NCBI RefSeq assembly: GCF_016790145.1
Contig: NZ_JAEUOI010000047.1
Coordinates: 18,296 to 82,295 of the forward strand
Direction: 5' to 3'
Source of the DNA: Propionivibrio sp.
Lineage (GTDB): Bacteria > Pseudomonadota > Gammaproteobacteria > Burkholderiales > Rhodocyclaceae
DNA length: 64,000 bases
Made by a program: the position numbers and the translations under genes. Positions 1-8,316 of this stretch are shown here, piece after piece. The notes below the pieces were generated by a model. It saw only the letters and a program-made list of their open reading frames with translations. It did not search any database and had not been told where the DNA came from. The stretch's first letter is position 1; each line of letters begins with the position of its first letter.

Positions 1-91
1 AACTGTTTTCTTTCACCCAATAAGCCAGTTCGGGGAATTATCGCTAGTTTTCAGGTTTTTCCATTTCTTTCATATCCACAGGAGCCGCACC

Positions 92-1078
92 ATGTCCAAT
101 GCCCCAATCCGCGTCACAGTCACCGGCGCCGCCGGCCAGATCGGTTACAGCCTGCTTTTCCGCATCGCCTCCGGCGAAATGCTCGGCAAGGATCAGCCGG
201 TCATCCTCCAGTTGCTCGACCTGCCGCAAGCCCAGAAAGCCTGCCAGGGCGTCATGATGGAACTCGACGACTGCGCCTTTCCGCTGCTTGCCGGCATGAG
301 CACTTCTGACGACCCGAATGTCGCTTTCAAGGATGCCGATATCTGCCTGCTGGTCGGCGCCCGTCCGCGCGGCCCCGGCATGGAGCGTGCCGATCTGCTG
401 ACGGCAAACGGTGCCATCTTCACCGTGCAGGGCAAAGCCATAGCCGAAAACGCCAATGAGAACGTCAAGGTGCTGGTCGTCGGCAACCCCTGCAACACCA
501 ACGCACTGATTGCCGCCGCCGCTGCCAAAAAGGTGGGCCGTACCAACCCGGCCAACTACCACGCCATGCTTCGTCTAGACTACAACCGCGCCGTCCTGCA
601 GCTCGCCGTCAAGAGCGGCCGCCCGGTTTCAAGCTTCAAGAATCTCGTCGTCTGGGGCAACCATTCGCCAACCATGTACGCCGACTACCGTAACTGCACG
701 TCCAACGGCGACAACGTCAAGACGCTGATCAACGATCCGGTCTGGAATAACGATGTCTTCCTGCCCACCGTCGGCAAGCGCGGCGCCGCCATCATCGAGG
801 CACGCGGACTCTCTTCTGCGGCTTCTGCAGCCAACGCTGCCATTGACCATATCCATGACTGGGTGCTCGGTTCTGCCAACTGGGTCACCATGGGCGTTCC
901 GAGCGATGGCTCCTACGGTATTCCGAACGGCATCGTGTTCGGTTTCCCCTGCGAGTGCAAAGGCGGATCCTTCAAGATTGTCCAGGGCATTGAAATCGAC
1001 GATTATTCACGCGAGAAGATCAACAAGACGCTCAAGGAACTTACCGACGAAGCCGAAGCCGTCAAGGCCATGCTCTAG
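92..1078 (+). CDS. mdh: Malate dehydrogenase
   Basis: NAD-dependent oxidation of malate to oxaloacetate in the TCA cycle; cytosolic. The 328-residue length is usual for the family. The Rossmann motif [10 protein letters not shown] lies at residues 11-20, the mobile substrate loop [11 protein letters not shown] at 89-99, the catalytic Asp163 and Arg166 in RLDYNRA, and the proton-relay His191 in WGNHSPTMY. An AGGAG ribosome binding site sits 8 bases before the ATG. The usual AMTRLDHNRA segment reads [10 protein letters not shown] here (Leu160, Tyr164); the catalytic residues are kept, so activity is expected. It appears to be a single-gene unit, ended by a strong hairpin terminator. Confidence 0.97.
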   Translation: MSNAPIRVTVTGAAGQIGYSLLFRIASGEMLGKDQPVILQLLDLPQAQKACQGVMMELDDCAFPLLAGMSTSDDPNVAFKDADICLLVGARPRGPGMERADLLTANGAIFTVQGKAIAENANENVKVLVVGNPCNTNALIAAAAAKKVGRTNPANYHAMLRLDYNRAVLQLAVKSGRPVSSFKNLVVWGNHSPTMYADYRNCTSNGDNVKTLINDPVWNNDVFLPTVGKRGAAIIEARGLSSAASAANAAIDHIHDWVLGSANWVTMGVPSDGSYGIPNGIVFGFPCECKGGSFKIVQGIEIDDYSREKINKTLKELTDEAEAVKAML

Positions 1079-1099
1079 GTAGGCCCCTGCCTTACCTGA

Positions 1100-1127
1100 A
1101 AGCCGCAGCAAGCCTGCGGCTTTTTTT
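1100..1127 (+). terminator. Intrinsic terminator of mdh
   Basis: A 9-base stem AAGCCGCAG / CTGCGGCTT with a 5-base loop, followed by a run of T, begins 22 bases after the mdh stop codon. Confidence 0.88.
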
Positions 1128-1190
1128 CGTCCTGGCTCCCCGCCCCGCGCAGTAAAATGAATACATTGACAAGAATCAGGACAGTCCCCC

Positions 1191-1292
1191 ATGAAGCACC
1201 CCATTGACATTCTCTTACGCGAACGTCTGGCACGCGCACAGGCCACTGGCATGCGGATGAAGACTGCGATCCAGCAGCGCTTTTTCGGCTGA
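1191..1292 (+). CDS. Possible 33-residue protein upstream of the MazG-like gene
   Basis: A short frame beginning MKHPIDILLRERLARAQ and ending in QQRFFG. It is basic and predicted helical, with no membrane segment or cysteine. An AGGA sequence lies about 11 bases before the ATG, which is only a fair site. The stop codon is 4 bases before the next gene, a spacing typical of translational coupling. I recognise no family. It may be a real small protein or a leader peptide for the downstream pyrophosphohydrolase. Confidence 0.4.
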   Translation: MKHPIDILLRERLARAQATGMRMKTAIQQRFFG

Positions 1293-1296
1293 CTTC

Positions 1297-1665
1297 ATGA
1301 GCCTTCCGGAATTGGCACAGGCTTTGCTGAAATTTCGCGACGAGCGCAACTGGGCGCAATTCCACACCCTGCGCCACCTCATCGTCTCGCTCAATCTGGA
1401 AGCAGCGGAGTTGCTTGAGCTCACGCAATGGAAAACCGACGAGGAAATGACAAGCTTGATGAACGATGAAAGCGCGCACCAGGCCCTGCGTGACGAGTGT
1501 GCCGATGTCCTGCTTTATCTGCTGCTCATCGCCGACAAGGCCGGTATCAATCTTGAAGAAGCAGCACGCAGCAAACTCGAAAAGAATGCCGCGAAGTACC
1601 CGATCGAGAAAAGTTACGGTTCGAGCCGAAAATACACTCGACTCGACAGGGCCAGCGAAGACTGA
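1297..1665 (+). CDS. MazG-like nucleotide pyrophosphohydrolase
   Basis: 122 residues, the size of the short all-alpha NTP pyrophosphohydrolases (MazG-like, RS21-C6/dCTPase type). These dimers or tetramers hydrolyse (d)NTPs to NMP and pyrophosphate, cleaning the nucleotide pool. The Mg-binding helices are visible: LNLEAAELLELTQW (about residues 32-45) supplies the first acidic ExxE cluster, and DECADVLLYLL (about 66-76) supplies the E-x2-D pair. The N-terminal FRDERNWAQFHT is typical of this subfamily. It follows a 33-residue frame by 4 bases. The substrate cannot be assigned from the sequence. Confidence 0.85.
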   Translation: MSLPELAQALLKFRDERNWAQFHTLRHLIVSLNLEAAELLELTQWKTDEEMTSLMNDESAHQALRDECADVLLYLLLIADKAGINLEEAARSKLEKNAAKYPIEKSYGSSRKYTRLDRASED

Positions 1666-1818
1666 TGGGACGTCAGCTTCAAAGGCATTACCACCTCAAC
1701 AAAACTCGCCAAGGCGCACCAGGGAAAACCAGGCTGTTTCCTGGTGAATATTCCTGGTGAATCTTTGTGTGTGGCTTGATGGCAAAGCTTTTTCCATGTC
1801 TTTCGACATGACCAAATA

Positions 1819-2664
1819 CTAGCCTTCATGCTGTTCAAGCGTATAGCCCGCGCCGGCATCCTGTCCGAGCACATCGACCAGATAAGGCATCACCCCGGCA
1901 AGCGTGCCGTGCAGCGTCCACGGCGGGTTTAGGATGAACAGGCCGCTACCGTGCATGCCCAAGCTGTCCCTGGCCGGCTCCCTGACGCGCAGTGCCACAT
2001 GCAACCAGCTCCCGGCGGGCAGACGTTTTAGTCGCGGCGGCAATTCATGGGCGTCAAGGCGGGTCAGTTGTGGATACCACAGCGCATAGGTACCGTCGGG
2101 AAAGCGCGTCAATGACTCTTTCAGTGCATGAAACACCCGCTCGTAGTCGTGCTTGTCTTCATAGGCCGGATCGATCAGAACCACAGCGCGACGTGGCGGC
2201 GGCGGTAACAGCGCCTTGAGTCCGGCAAAGCCGTCTGTCGCTTCGGCGATGACCTGTTTGCCGGCATCCTGAAAGTTCTCCTGCAACAGACGCGCGTCCT
2301 TGCTGTGCAATTCAAAGAGTCGCAGGCGATCCTGCCCACGCATAGTCCACAAGGCAAAATAGGGTGAACCGGGGTAAGCGCGCAAGCGACGATCCGGATT
2401 GATCCTGCGCACCAGATCCACATAGTCGGCGAGTGCTGCCGGCAGGTCGTTGCGCCCCCACAAAAGAGCGATACCTTCCTTGTATTCGGCGAGTTTGAGC
2501 GCATAACCGGAGTCCAGCGCATAAGCCCCGGCACCGGCGTGCGTATCGATAACCCAGAATGGCTTGTCCTTCTGCGCGAGGTAGCGCGTCAGTTGGACAA
2601 GCACCAGGTGCTTTAGAACATCGGCATGGTTGCCGGCGTGGAAGGCGTGACGATAACTGAGCAT
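1819..2664 (-). CDS. rlmJ: 23S rRNA (adenine2030-N6)-methyltransferase RlmJ
   Basis: SAM-dependent methylation of A2030 of 23S rRNA. It is 281 residues, as in the family. The diagnostic N-terminus MLSYRHAFHAGNHADVLKH is present. The SAM-binding loop DTHAGAGAY is at residues 40-48, and the catalytic DPAY motif (family D/N-P-P/A-Y) is at 165-168. The start is an ATG. It stands alone, convergent with the MazG-like gene; the 150 bases between them hold only a weak inverted repeat (CACCAGG...CCTGGTG, about 1717-1746). Confidence 0.93.
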   Translation of the reverse strand: MLSYRHAFHAGNHADVLKHLVLVQLTRYLAQKDKPFWVIDTHAGAGAYALDSGYALKLAEYKEGIALLWGRNDLPAALADYVDLVRRINPDRRLRAYPGSPYFALWTMRGQDRLRLFELHSKDARLLQENFQDAGKQVIAEATDGFAGLKALLPPPPRRAVVLIDPAYEDKHDYERVFHALKESLTRFPDGTYALWYPQLTRLDAHELPPRLKRLPAGSWLHVALRVREPARDSLGMHGSGLFILNPPWTLHGTLAGVMPYLVDVLGQDAGAGYTLEQHEG

Positions 2665-2797
2665 GGGCGAAAACGGTCGGCAACTCTTGCGGCGGATGCG
2701 ATTGATCGCGTGAAAACGAAAACAGGCCGGTCAGACCAACATGCAGCCCCCGGCATTGGTGCCGCAAAAAGCTGTGGGGTGATCCGGCACCTATCGG

Positions 2798-2977
2798 TCA
2801 GTGGCCAGCGCCAGCCGGGTCAGCATCGCTCGGAGCACTCTCTTCAGACGAAAGCCCTGCACTGCCGTCATCTGCGGGTTTTTTCTCCGCAAGTTTGCGC
2901 AGGCGTTTCTCTTCCTGTTTTCTTTTCTTTTCCAGATCTCTCTGGCGTTTTTCAAACGAGTAATTAGGTTTTGCCAA
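2798..2977 (-). CDS. Small basic conserved protein (KPNYSFEKRQRDLEKK)
   Basis: 59 residues if started at the TTG at 2977, giving MAKPNYSFEKRQRDLEKKRK and then further Lys/Arg/Glu-rich helix. An AGGG site lies 7 bases upstream of that TTG. The frame is open 26 codons further up, where a hydrophobic stretch could look like a signal peptide; I prefer the TTG because small proteins starting this way recur in betaproteobacteria (from memory). It is strongly charged and probably a single long helix with a low-complexity acidic tail. It follows the RRM gene on the same strand, which suggests an RNA- or ribosome-related role, but function is unknown. Confidence 0.6.
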   Translation of the reverse strand: MAKPNYSFEKRQRDLEKKRKQEEKRLRKLAEKKPADDGSAGLSSEESAPSDADPAGAGH

Positions 2978-3092
2978 AACAATATCCCTGATCGGCCCGG
3001 AGGCTGAATGAAGCGCTACAATAAAAAGCAACAGATAGCACGCTACCGGTGACATTCACCCGTGGTACCCGACCCTGTGCTTGCAAAATCAG

Positions 3093-3479
3093 TCAGTAAC
3101 GATTTCCGCCACCACCCGAACCACCACCTCCGCCTGAACCACCACGGCCAGACCCATAGGGGCCACGCCCACCGCCACCACCACCGGGGCCGCGGCGTGC
3201 GCCACCAAAGCCACCGCCGCCACTACGCGGCTCCTGCGGGCGAGCTTCGTTGACGGTCAAGGCACGGCCGTCAATACTCTTGCCATTAAGTGCGGAAATC
3301 GCGGCCTGAGCCTCCTGCTCCGAACCCATCTCGACAAAGCCGAAACCCTTCGAGCGCTGCGTTTCACGATCGGTGATCACTTGCGCCGAAGTTACCGTTC
3401 CATGCGCGGCGAACATCTGCTCCAGATCGCTTTTGTTGATGTCGTAGCTCAGGTTGCCTACGTATAGCTTTGTACCCAA
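3093..3479 (-). CDS. Glycine-rich RRM RNA-binding protein
   Basis: 128 residues: one RNA recognition motif (residues 1-80), then a Gly/Arg-rich tail (about 86-128). RNP2 is LYVGNL near residue 5 and RNP1 is KGFGFVEM near residue 44, with the aromatic residues that stack on RNA. The layout matches the bacterial cold-inducible or cyanobacterial Rbp type, thought to bind single-stranded RNA. The start is a TTG with GGGAG 8 bases upstream. The tail is repetitive GGX, likely disordered. Regulation cannot be read from the sequence. Confidence 0.92.
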   Translation of the reverse strand: MGTKLYVGNLSYDINKSDLEQMFAAHGTVTSAQVITDRETQRSKGFGFVEMGSEQEAQAAISALNGKSIDGRALTVNEARPQEPRSGGGGFGGARRGPGGGGGGRGPYGSGRGGSGGGGGSGGGGNRY

Positions 3480-3579
3480 TTGAGATGCTCCCAGATAAGG
3501 ACATTATGAAAACTGCCCCAGAACAATAGCAAGGCCAGGCGCCAGAGTCTAATAAAATAGTTTTCGGCAGAAACCGGAA

Positions 3580-4824
3580 CTAGTCCGGCAACGCGATCTT
3601 GTGGTCGGTACTGAACTGATAATCGCGAAAAATGTGCTCGGCACTGAGCAACTGGTAGCTGCCATCATCGAGTTTATGCGTCGTTTCCTTGAGACGATAG
3701 GTGTTATGCCCACAGGTCCACAGATCGAAGTTGCGCATCTGCGTGCACAGACAGGTCTTGTCCTTCACCGAGACACGCTTGACGCCCGGATTCGCCGCGA
3801 CTTCACGATTGTAGGCCGTGATGTAGGAACAACAGCCGTTGGCATCGAGCAGATAGCCATAGGCTTCACAATTCGGGCGAATGCCATCGCCAATCGCCGG
3901 GCTGGTGGTCAACATGCGCATCGGGTAGCCGGTCGGTGAAATAAGGTTGACCTCGATCTGATCTTCGCTGGCCTTGAAGTACAACTGCTGCACATCCTCG
4001 GGCAATCCACATTCCCTGGCAACAGTAAAGCGCGTCGCCACCTGGACGGCCGACGCACCGTTTTCAAGGTAGGCGACGGCGTCACTGCCGGTAAAAACCC
4101 CACCTGCAGGAATCAGCGGAATATCGAGTTTTTCGGCCAGCAAAAACTGTCGAATTTCTGCAACGATGGTCGCCAGGTCATACTCGGCCCAATCCATGCC
4201 AAATCCCAGATGGCCGCCGGCCAGCGGCCCTTCGATTACCACATAGTCAGGCAAGCGACCAGTGCGTAACGACTTGCGCAGGAAGAGTTGCAATGCACGC
4301 AAAGAGGAAACGATGATGCCCAGCCTGGCATCGCGAAAGCGCGGGTGATCCTCGATCAGCGCGAAGGATCCCAGATGCAGCCCGGCAGCCAGCGTAATTC
4401 CGTCGATACCGGCATCAAGTGCTGCCCGCATGCGGACGCGCAAGGTTTCCCTGGGCGCGTTCATGGTCAGCTTTTCCATGCAGTTGACGAAGATCAGACC
4501 ATCGCCGCGCTTGGCCTCCATCGTCTTGCCAATGTGCATTGCTGTTGCTTCGGCCAGTTGCCCGAGATCAAACTGGACCACCGACTTGTCGGTGTTGGCC
4601 ACGTTAAACTTGTACTGCTTGATTTTATCCTTGACAAACTTGGCGTTGTATCGCCGGTCAGCCACGGTGTTGATCATGGCATCTGAAATATGCCCGATAC
4701 CACCCAGACGAGCCGCCGCGAGCGCCAGTTCGGCCGTCGAGATATCGACCCCCATACCACCGATCATGATCGGCACCAGCTCCTGCTTGCCAAACTTCAG
4801 ACGGAAATCATCAACACACTTCAT
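3580..4824 (-). CDS. Nitronate monooxygenase-like flavoprotein with Cys-rich C-terminus
   Basis: 414 residues, FMN-dependent TIM barrel of the nitronate monooxygenase (2-nitropropane dioxygenase) family. PIMIGGMGVDIS opens the barrel, GPLAGGHLGF carries the phosphate/substrate loop, IPAGGVFTG and GASAVQVATRF bind FMN. Beyond the barrel, about 90 residues carry six cysteines (NC, GCC, TCLC, TCG), an extension absent from classical class I/II enzymes and reminiscent of a metal or Fe-S site. The real substrate may not be a nitronate. It is divergent from the GTP cyclohydrolase-like gene. Confidence 0.8.
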   Translation of the reverse strand: MKCVDDFRLKFGKQELVPIMIGGMGVDISTAELALAAARLGGIGHISDAMINTVADRRYNAKFVKDKIKQYKFNVANTDKSVVQFDLGQLAEATAMHIGKTMEAKRGDGLIFVNCMEKLTMNAPRETLRVRMRAALDAGIDGITLAAGLHLGSFALIEDHPRFRDARLGIIVSSLRALQLFLRKSLRTGRLPDYVVIEGPLAGGHLGFGMDWAEYDLATIVAEIRQFLLAEKLDIPLIPAGGVFTGSDAVAYLENGASAVQVATRFTVARECGLPEDVQQLYFKASEDQIEVNLISPTGYPMRMLTTSPAIGDGIRPNCEAYGYLLDANGCCSYITAYNREVAANPGVKRVSVKDKTCLCTQMRNFDLWTCGHNTYRLKETTHKLDDGSYQLLSAEHIFRDYQFSTDHKIALPD

Positions 4825-5032
4825 CTATATCCTTCCACAACCCTGACAGCCCGAATTTACTGCAACAACAGGCCTGTAAAACCGCTCACGAGCGACATTA
4901 TCGCTCATACCGACTCGATGTGGCTTGTCAGGCAAATCAAATAGGGGTGCCGGATCATAGGACTGAATACTAACGCGTTTGTTCAAGGCGTGTATTATCG
5001 CCCGCATCAGCCATTCGAACCGGGAGCACGCG

Positions 5033-5677
5033 ATGTCCGAGCACAGCGAGAATGAACACACCCCACCCTCTTCAGCCGACATCGGCATTCCGCGCCGGAA
5101 CAATTTTGACGCGCCGGCATTCGAACAGGCGGTCAGCGACCTGCTCAGGGCCTGCGGCCTTGCGCCGGACGTCGCACACATGGGCAGAACCGCCCAGCGC
5201 GTACGCGAACTCTGGCAAAAACGACTGCTCGGCGGCTATGACCTCGACCCGGCCCGCGCGCTGGGCGAGGGATTTGCCGACCATCGCCGTGACATGGTGA
5301 TCGTCCGCGGCATTGCCGTTCATGGGGTCTGCCCGCACCATCTAGTGCCGTTTCGCGGCCTCGCCCATGTCGCCTATCTTCCCGGCGGACGTTTGCACGG
5401 CTTTGGCCGAATAGCGCGACTGGTTGACGCCATCGGCCACCGCTTTACCTACCAGGAGTGGATGACTCGGGATATTGCCGAAGCGCTGATGCATCATGGC
5501 CAGGCACGCGGCGCCGCCTGTGTGCTTGAGGCCGAACAACTGTGCCTCCTGCTCGGCGAAGACCGGCGCGGTGACGAACGCGTCATCACCCAGTCCTTTA
5601 CCGGTGAGTTTGAAACGTCCGAGCAGCAGCGCAACGAGTTTCTGCGCGCCATTGGCAGCCTGCGCCGGAATGATTGA
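5033..5677 (+). CDS. GTP cyclohydrolase I-family protein, catalytic residues altered
   Basis: 214 residues of the T-fold GTP cyclohydrolase I family, which normally converts GTP to dihydroneopterin triphosphate for folate. Zn ligands are kept: Cys and His of VCPHHL and Cys of EAEQLC. The catalytic His of CxHH and the guanine-binding Glu of YQEWMT are also kept. However, the second catalytic His (E. coli His179, in AVHYC) is Gln (AEQLC), the GLSKI phosphate loop is GFGRI, and the Arg after the last Cys is missing. The start ATG has GGGAG 8 bases upstream. It could be an inefficient FolE, a formamidopyrimidine-forming variant or a repurposed paralogue. Confidence 0.8.
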   Translation: MSEHSENEHTPPSSADIGIPRRNNFDAPAFEQAVSDLLRACGLAPDVAHMGRTAQRVRELWQKRLLGGYDLDPARALGEGFADHRRDMVIVRGIAVHGVCPHHLVPFRGLAHVAYLPGGRLHGFGRIARLVDAIGHRFTYQEWMTRDIAEALMHHGQARGAACVLEAEQLCLLLGEDRRGDERVITQSFTGEFETSEQQRNEFLRAIGSLRRND

Positions 5678-5695
5678 TGCGATGTAACCTACTGG

Positions 5696-6637
5696 TTACA
5701 GGCCGGTCAGCGTCAAAGCCAAAGGCGTTGACAGCGCCGCCAGCCCGGTTGACAACACCAGACTGCTGGCCACCGGTCCCTCAAGCACCTTGAATTGCCG
5801 CGACATGATATAGACGTTCACACCCACGGCAATCGACGACAGCAATACCACCACCCGCGTTTCCATCAGAGGTAGTCCGATCAAACGGGCCAGTGACCAC
5901 ACCACAAACGGCTGAATGAGCAACTTGACCGCACAGATTGAGACGCTGATCTTCCAGCCCTCGCGCACACCGTGCTCAGCCAGGCCCATGCCGAGAGCGA
6001 TCAGTGCCAAGGGTGCTGCGGCCTGCCCGACCATGGCCAGCGGCACGTCGATGGCCGCCGGCAAGGGCCAGCCGGTCAAACCGAGCAGCGCGCCGGAAAG
6101 AATGCCGGCAACAATTGGGTTGGTCAGTACGCCGCGCAACGTCTTGCCAAAGCCGCGCACTGAAAAGCTGCCGTGCAGTGCCCACTCGACTGAAACGGTG
6201 ACCAGCGTCCACAGGATCAGCGCGTTGAACACCAGCACCAGCGCTACCGAAGGAACCGCCGCATCGCCAAGTGCCACCTTGGCCAGTGGCAAGCCGAGCA
6301 GGACATTGTTGGAAAACACGCCGCCGAGCGCGAATACCGACTGCGACACGCCATCGAGCGCAAACAGTTTCCAGGCGATCAGCCGGCCAATGACAAAAAC
6401 GATCAGACAGCCGCCGAAGAAGGCGATCAGCAGGCGCGCATCGACGGGCGGCAGCTTTGAGAAGTCGCTCATCAGACGAAACAGCATCGCCGGCAAGGCC
6501 ACCGAGAAGACGAATTGCGAGAGACTCTCTGACATTGCCGGCCGCCATCCTGACAATCGCATCAGGGCATAGCCAACAAAAACCAGAGCAAAGAGCGGCG
6601 CGGCAAGCGTCACGTGGTGCAAGAAGGTATCCACCAC
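5696..6637 (-). CDS. AEC family transporter
   Basis: 313 residues, polytopic inner-membrane protein of the auxin efflux carrier/malate permease family, with about ten hydrophobic helices in two five-helix halves. Family signatures seen: LSQFVFSVALPAMLFRLM in the first half, GGVFSNNVLLGLPLA mid-protein, and ALIALGMGLAEHG at the start of the second half. The predicted start is a GTG, 3 bases downstream of the crotonase stop codon, so the two genes form one transcription unit. The substrate is unknown; AEC members move organic acids or other small anions. Confidence 0.9.
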   Translation of the reverse strand: MVDTFLHHVTLAAPLFALVFVGYALMRLSGWRPAMSESLSQFVFSVALPAMLFRLMSDFSKLPPVDARLLIAFFGGCLIVFVIGRLIAWKLFALDGVSQSVFALGGVFSNNVLLGLPLAKVALGDAAVPSVALVLVFNALILWTLVTVSVEWALHGSFSVRGFGKTLRGVLTNPIVAGILSGALLGLTGWPLPAAIDVPLAMVGQAAAPLALIALGMGLAEHGVREGWKISVSICAVKLLIQPFVVWSLARLIGLPLMETRVVVLLSSIAVGVNVYIMSRQFKVLEGPVASSLVLSTGLAALSTPLALTLTGL

Positions 6638-6640
6638 GAA

Positions 6641-7426
6641 TCAGTCGTCGAATTCAGGCTTGCGCTTCTCGCGCAGGGCACGCATCGACTCGGCCAGATC
6701 GACCGACATCAGCATCGCCGCATTCCACGTCGCCACGTAGGTGAGTCCATCGGCAACTGAATGATCGCGACCGAAATTGAGCATTTCCTTGGTGCCACGG
6801 ATGGCCAGCGGCGATTTCCCTGCGATGCAGTGAGCGATCTCACGAACGCCCACGTGCAGCGCATCATGGTTATCGAACACACGATTGACGAGTCCGCAGC
6901 GCTGCGCCTCACCGGCATCGACCTGGCGCGCGGTGTAAGCCAGTTCCCGCGCCAGACCTTGCCCGATCAGACACGGCAGACGCTGTAGCGTGCCGACATC
7001 GGCGACCATTCCCAACTCGATTTCCCGCACCGAAAACTGTGCATCGGCGGCAGCGTAACGCATGTCGCAGCAGCTCACCAGATCGACGCCGGCACCGATG
7101 CAGGCCCCCTGAATCGCTACCAATACGGGCTTGCGGCAACGCTCGACACAGGTAAGACAATCCTGCAGGTCGAGAATCACGTGGCGCAGCGCTTCATGAC
7201 TACGCGCCGGGTCGCGATGCGCAACCAGCGCTTCGACGCCCGCCAGCATCGACAGATCGATTCCCGAACAGAAGTTCTTGCCGGCACCGCTGAGCACAAC
7301 GACACGCACCCCGGGCGTCGAATCAGCCCACAGAAAAGCCGTGCGCAACTCCTGCCACATGGCCTCACTCAGGGCATTGGAGCGATCAGGGCGATGCAGC
7401 TTTACTTCGGCAATGTGCTGGCTCAA
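6641..7426 (-). CDS. Crotonase family, dienoyl-CoA isomerase-like
   Basis: 261 residues from a TTG start. The crotonase fold is clear: oxyanion-hole segments CSGIDLSML and ACIGAGVDLVSCCDMRY. The segment REIELGMVADVGTLQR matches the delta3,5-delta2,4-dienoyl-CoA isomerase (ECH1) signature, with both acidic residues (Glu and, eight residues later, Asp) used for proton transfer, so a role in beta-oxidation of unsaturated acyl-CoAs is likely. Homology seems to start about ten residues before the TTG; an in-frame ATT at 7468 has AGGAG 6 bases upstream, so translation may begin there. Cotranscribed with the AEC gene. Confidence 0.85.
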   Translation of the reverse strand: MSQHIAEVKLHRPDRSNALSEAMWQELRTAFLWADSTPGVRVVVLSGAGKNFCSGIDLSMLAGVEALVAHRDPARSHEALRHVILDLQDCLTCVERCRKPVLVAIQGACIGAGVDLVSCCDMRYAAADAQFSVREIELGMVADVGTLQRLPCLIGQGLARELAYTARQVDAGEAQRCGLVNRVFDNHDALHVGVREIAHCIAGKSPLAIRGTKEMLNFGRDHSVADGLTYVATWNAAMLMSVDLAESMRALREKRKPEFDD

Positions 7427-7620
7427 TTCGATACTGATCGTCGCCAGTTGCGGAATGATGGTAGTAATAGCACTCTCCTGAATAAAACGTCTTCGGCAAC
7501 TCTCGCCGAACTAGCCGCGAAGTGTAAATGATTTGATTAAACCTGTGCTGCCCGTGGAATCGCGCGACAATACGCGCAGTACCAACGGTCGCGCATGATC
7601 TAACCAATCTCACTTCACCC

Positions 7621-8283
7621 ATGACAGCAACTCCGCAACCCGCATTGCCCGATCAGGGGTTCGACCTGATCTACGCCGATCACTCACTGCTGGTGGTGAA
7701 CAAGCCGGGCGCTCTGCTTTCCGTACCCGGACGCGGCAGCGACAAGCAGGATTGTCTGATCAGGCGTGTTCAGGCCGCATACCTGGATGCACTGATCGTG
7801 CATCGTCTGGATTTTGACACCTCGGGCTTGCTCGTTATCGCACGCGGCAAGGCCATGCATCGACGCCTGAGCATCCAGTTTCAGGATCGGCGGGTAGAAA
7901 AGCGCTACATCGCCGTGGTCGAGGGAGAACTTGCGCAGAACTCGGGCGAGGTGTGTTTGCCGCTCATCGTTGATTGGCCAAACCGCCCGCGCCACAAGGT
8001 CGACTTCGTGACAGGCAAGGCCTCGCTCACCCGCTACCGCGTGTTGAGTTATGACGCCACAAGACACAGCTCCCGCCTCGAACTCACGCCGGAAACCGGA
8101 CGCACGCATCAGCTTCGGGTGCATATGCAGGCGATCGGCCACTCGATCCTCGGCGACTCGCTCTACGCGGATCCAATGACCAGGGCAAAGGCCGATCGTC
8201 TGCTGCTGCACGCCGAATACCTGGCCTTCGCGCACCCGGAAAGCGGAGCGCCATTGAGCTTTAACTGTGCCGCTACCTTCTAA
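7621..8283 (+). CDS. rluA: RluA-family pseudouridine synthase
   Basis: 220 residues, the size of E. coli RluA, which modifies U746 of 23S rRNA and U32 of several tRNAs. The catalytic motif HRLDFDTSGL is at residues 61-70 with nucleophile Asp64. NKPGALLSVPGRG near residue 27, the GRTHQLRVHMQ motif and LGDSLYA are all present. There is no S4 domain, as expected for RluA rather than RluC/D. nnrS follows after 33 bases on the same strand. Confidence 0.92.
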   Translation: MTATPQPALPDQGFDLIYADHSLLVVNKPGALLSVPGRGSDKQDCLIRRVQAAYLDALIVHRLDFDTSGLLVIARGKAMHRRLSIQFQDRRVEKRYIAVVEGELAQNSGEVCLPLIVDWPNRPRHKVDFVTGKASLTRYRVLSYDATRHSSRLELTPETGRTHQLRVHMQAIGHSILGDSLYADPMTRAKADRLLLHAEYLAFAHPESGAPLSFNCAATF

Positions 8284-8316
8284 CCGGTCTTCAGACCAAC
8301 AGTCTCAAAGCACACC

